From Prevotellaceae bacterium (GTDB lineage Bacteria; Bacteroidota; Bacteroidia; Bacteroidales; Bacteroidaceae): a stretch of 7,516 nucleotides of DNA. The position numbers and the translations under genes are program-made. Every line of letters starts with the position of its first letter. The stretch's first letter is position 1. The notes under the pieces were generated by a model. That model saw only the letters and a list, made by a program, of their open reading frames with translations, did no database searches and had not been told where the DNA came from. The stretch is taken from the NCBI GenBank assembly GCA_022508635.1, contig JAFLUV010000115.1, positions 1-7,516 on the forward strand. The letters are read 5' to 3'. Of the stretch, positions 5,513 to 7,516 are shown in pieces.

Positions 5513-6295
5513 TTATTTTTTTTGCATTTTACGCTGTCTGACCGCCTCGTAAAGCAGTACGGCTGCACTGACAGACACGTTGAGCGAGTCAAGATGCCCA
5601 AGCATGGGAATGCGGATGTGTGCATCGGCTGCGCGCCGCCAGCGCTCGGTCAATCCGGTGGCTTCCGTCCCCATCACAATGGCGGTAGGTCCCGTCATTG
5701 GTGTGTCATAGTAGAGACTGGAGTCCTGCAACTGTGCCGTAAGCACGCGGATTCCCCGATTGCGGAAGAAATCTATGCACTCCTCTGTTCTACACGCCAC
5801 ACAAGGCACCGTAAAGGCGGCACCAACGGCAGCACGTATGAGGTTAGGATTGTAAAGGTCAGTAAGAGGGTCACATACCACTACGGCATCGGCACCTGCA
5901 GCATCAGCACTGCGCAGCACTGCACCCAGATTGCCAGGCTTCTCCACACTCTCCAGTACCACAATGAGGGGTGAGGAGGAAAGCCGAAGGTCGTGGAGCG
6001 TAAGGTTTCGTGCTTCCGCCACTGCCACGATGCCCTCCGTACCACCACGATAGGCTATGCGCTCGTAGACATTCGGAGAGACAGGGACAATCTCGGTATG
6101 CTGCGGCAGAGCGAAAGGTACAGTGGCTATCTCGGGGCAGACGAAGGCTGTGCGCAGCATAAAGCCCGCAGCCAGGCAGTGCTCCACTTCACGACGCCCT
6201 TCCACGATGAAGAGTCCTTCCGCTCTGCGCTGCGATGCCTTCTGCCCAAGTAGCAGCAGGTGCTTGATGCGCTGGTTTCCGGTGCTGGTTATCAT
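5513..6295 (-). CDS. SPOUT-class RNA 2'-O-ribose methyltransferase (TrmH/SpoU family)
   Basis: 260 residues, cytoplasmic, about the usual family length. The N-terminal part (about 1-95, with FIVEGRREVEHCLAAGF) corresponds to the RNA-binding region of TrmH/RlmB-type enzymes. The C-terminal SpoU domain (about 108-252) shows all three motifs: ESVEKPGNLGAVLRSADAAG (117-134) with N122 and the catalytic-type R128; IVMGTEATGL (206-215) with E211; and IRIPMLGHLDSLNVSVSAA (227-245) with the S237-LN-V knot segment. These bind S-adenosylmethionine in the trefoil knot and methylate a ribose 2'-OH in rRNA or tRNA. Which nucleotide it modifies cannot be told from the sequence. The start ATG overlaps the stop of the upstream hydrolase by 4 bp (ATGA), so translation is probably coupled and the two share a transcript. 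Confidence 0.93.
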   Translation of the reverse strand: MITSTGNQRIKHLLLLGQKASQRRAEGLFIVEGRREVEHCLAAGFMLRTAFVCPEIATVPFALPQHTEIVPVSPNVYERIAYRGGTEGIVAVAEARNLTLHDLRLSSSPLIVVLESVEKPGNLGAVLRSADAAGADAVVVCDPLTDLYNPNLIRAAVGAAFTVPCVACRTEECIDFFRNRGIRVLTAQLQDSSLYYDTPMTGPTAIVMGTEATGLTERWRRAADAHIRIPMLGHLDSLNVSVSAAVLLYEAVRQRKMQKK

Positions 6296-7509
6296 TTCAC
6301 CCTTCCTGTATAAGCATCTATGCCAGAGGTGTCAATGGTTTGCGAGAAGAACGCCTCGGCCGCCTTGTCCTTGGCACTATTCCAGGGTTGAGGTCCGTTG
6401 AGCTGTACAACCCAGAGCTTAAGTTGTTTCTTGTGCCAGTTGACCATGCAATTGGTACCCCATGCTCCGCCGTGGCCGAACCACTCGTTCTCACCATCCG
6501 TCTTGGGCGCATTCAGGCCGAGAGAGTAGCCGCCGAGATTATCAGGGCGCGTTGTGACGGCAAGGATGGACTTCACTGTCTCCTCTTTGAGGATACGCAC
6601 GCCATTGTCGCCCACACCAAGATTCATAAGCATCTTGTAGAACTTAAGCTGGTCGTTTGCCGTCGTCCAGAGGCCGGCCCCGGCAGAGGCAAACACATGT
6701 CCGTCGTTGTAGGGACGTTGTTCCCAACTGTTCTCAAGGCGATAGGTAGCAGGAGCATTTGCGTGGGTATCATACATCTCCACCTGCGTTTTTAGCTGCT
6801 TATCGGTGGGCCAGAACCAAGTGGACTTCATGCCGAGCGGATCAAGCACCTCCTTCTTCAGGTAGTCCTCCCACTTCATGCCGGTAATGACCTCCACGAC
6901 AGCAGCACCGATGTCAATTCCTGTGTTGGAGTACAAGTCGCGCGTGCCCGGTTCAAACATAAGAGGAGAAGCCGCAGCGATAGAAGCGACCTGACGGAGG
7001 GGTGCACCACCCGACCAGCCGCCACCACGCACATCAGACCTCTTGGCACTGCACTCAAAGGGGAAACCGCCTGTGTGGTTGAGCACCATGCGCACGGTGA
7101 GCACATTCTTTGCCTTATGTAAGGTCCTTATGCCGTCTTTGTCGCTATCCTGCACCCAGAGTTCCTTGAACTCAGGCAGATACTTCGACACAGGATCGTC
7201 AAGCGAGAGCTTGCCCTCCTCCACTAACTTGGCGATCGTCACCCCACAGAATCCCTTTGTCTGAGAGCACTGCATGAATACGTTATCCAAACGGATGGGA
7301 CGCTTCTGCTCTACGTTGGCATAGCCAATACAGCAGGTCTCCTGCACACCATCATTATAGAAAATACTGATAGCACCAGGAAGTTCGCCACGATCTACGT
7401 AAGGCTGCAATGCCTCACGTGCAAAATTAGTCTTAGAATCAACGACTTTCTTCTGAGCCGTTGCAGTCAGGCAAAAAGAAATTGCCAAAATGGAAAGGAG
7501 TTGTTTCAT
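6292..7509 (-). CDS. Secreted serine hydrolase of the beta-lactamase (class C/S12) fold
   Basis: 405 residues with a signal peptide (about 1-18, ending ATA before QKK), so periplasmic or exported. The three active-site elements of the penicillin-binding/class C beta-lactamase fold are present: S82-Q-T-K85 (nucleophile Ser and Lys), Y193-S-N195 and H346-G-G348 (the KTG equivalent). LEEGKLSLDDPVSKYLPEF and LLNHTGGF-type segments (about 95-150) are typical of the broad 'beta-lactamase family' group that includes DD-peptidases and esterases. HGG in place of KTG suggests esterase or peptidase activity over antibiotic hydrolysis, but the substrate is unknown. The ATG is 7 bases from the right window edge, so the promoter lies outside. 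Its stop overlaps the methyltransferase start by 4 bp. Confidence 0.9.
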   Translation of the reverse strand: MKQLLSILAISFCLTATAQKKVVDSKTNFAREALQPYVDRGELPGAISIFYNDGVQETCCIGYANVEQKRPIRLDNVFMQCSQTKGFCGVTIAKLVEEGKLSLDDPVSKYLPEFKELWVQDSDKDGIRTLHKAKNVLTVRMVLNHTGGFPFECSAKRSDVRGGGWSGGAPLRQVASIAAASPLMFEPGTRDLYSNTGIDIGAAVVEVITGMKWEDYLKKEVLDPLGMKSTWFWPTDKQLKTQVEMYDTHANAPATYRLENSWEQRPYNDGHVFASAGAGLWTTANDQLKFYKMLMNLGVGDNGVRILKEETVKSILAVTTRPDNLGGYSLGLNAPKTDGENEWFGHGGAWGTNCMVNWHKKQLKLWVVQLNGPQPWNSAKDKAAEAFFSQTIDTSGIDAYTGRVK

Positions 7510-7516
7510 TTTAGAG

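Noticed and set aside
4824..5552. Plus-strand open frame of 242 codons opposite the calpain gene and its leader
   Set aside because: It overlaps a gene with an intact catalytic triad and runs through the promoter region into low-complexity A/T sequence. No domain is visible.

Overview
The window reads as chromosomal DNA of a Bacteroidales bacterium, most likely Prevotella-like. Three things point there: secreted proteins with type I dockerin repeats and short 'IYNVAGQRVSK...GKKV' C-termini, a Tpr-like calpain-family secreted protease, and promoters with the Bacteroidetes pattern TTG-N19/20-TAnnTTTG instead of sigma70 boxes. A/T-rich leaders without Shine-Dalgarno sequences fit the same group. 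All seven protein genes lie on the minus strand, so transcription runs right to left.

From the right edge leftwards: a secreted serine beta-lactamase/DD-peptidase-fold hydrolase (6292-7509) overlaps by 4 bp a SPOUT-class RNA 2'-O-methyltransferase (5513-6295). Next is a secreted calpain-family (C2) cysteine protease with an N-terminal lipocalin-like region (3849-5423), which has its own promoter -7 element and a strong terminator. A long intergenic region follows. Then come a PD-(D/E)XK (RecB/Cas4-like) nuclease (2374-3228) and a small membrane-anchored J-domain protein (1884-2306), probably one transcript. Last is a tandem pair of secreted proteins sharing a cohesin-like domain: one ends in a dockerin (1020-1691), the other in a sorting-signal-like tail (323-961). 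The pair is closed by a strong terminator at 260-299.

The most unusual part is the intergenic region 3229-3848. On the plus strand, opposite to every gene, it has a well-formed Bacteroidetes promoter (3478-3508), about 135 nt of non-coding sequence with an exact 13-nt repeat, and an intrinsic terminator with eight T residues (3618-3649). This looks like an orphan small RNA. An FNR/CRP-like palindrome (TTGAC-N4-GTCAA) lies about 80 nt upstream of the predicted start. The left 269 bases hold no convincing gene but contain nested, mutually exclusive hairpins.

The genes do not form one pathway. They look like a mixture of envelope/secreted functions (hydrolase, calpain, cohesin-like pair) and nucleic-acid or proteostasis housekeeping (methyltransferase, nuclease, J-protein).
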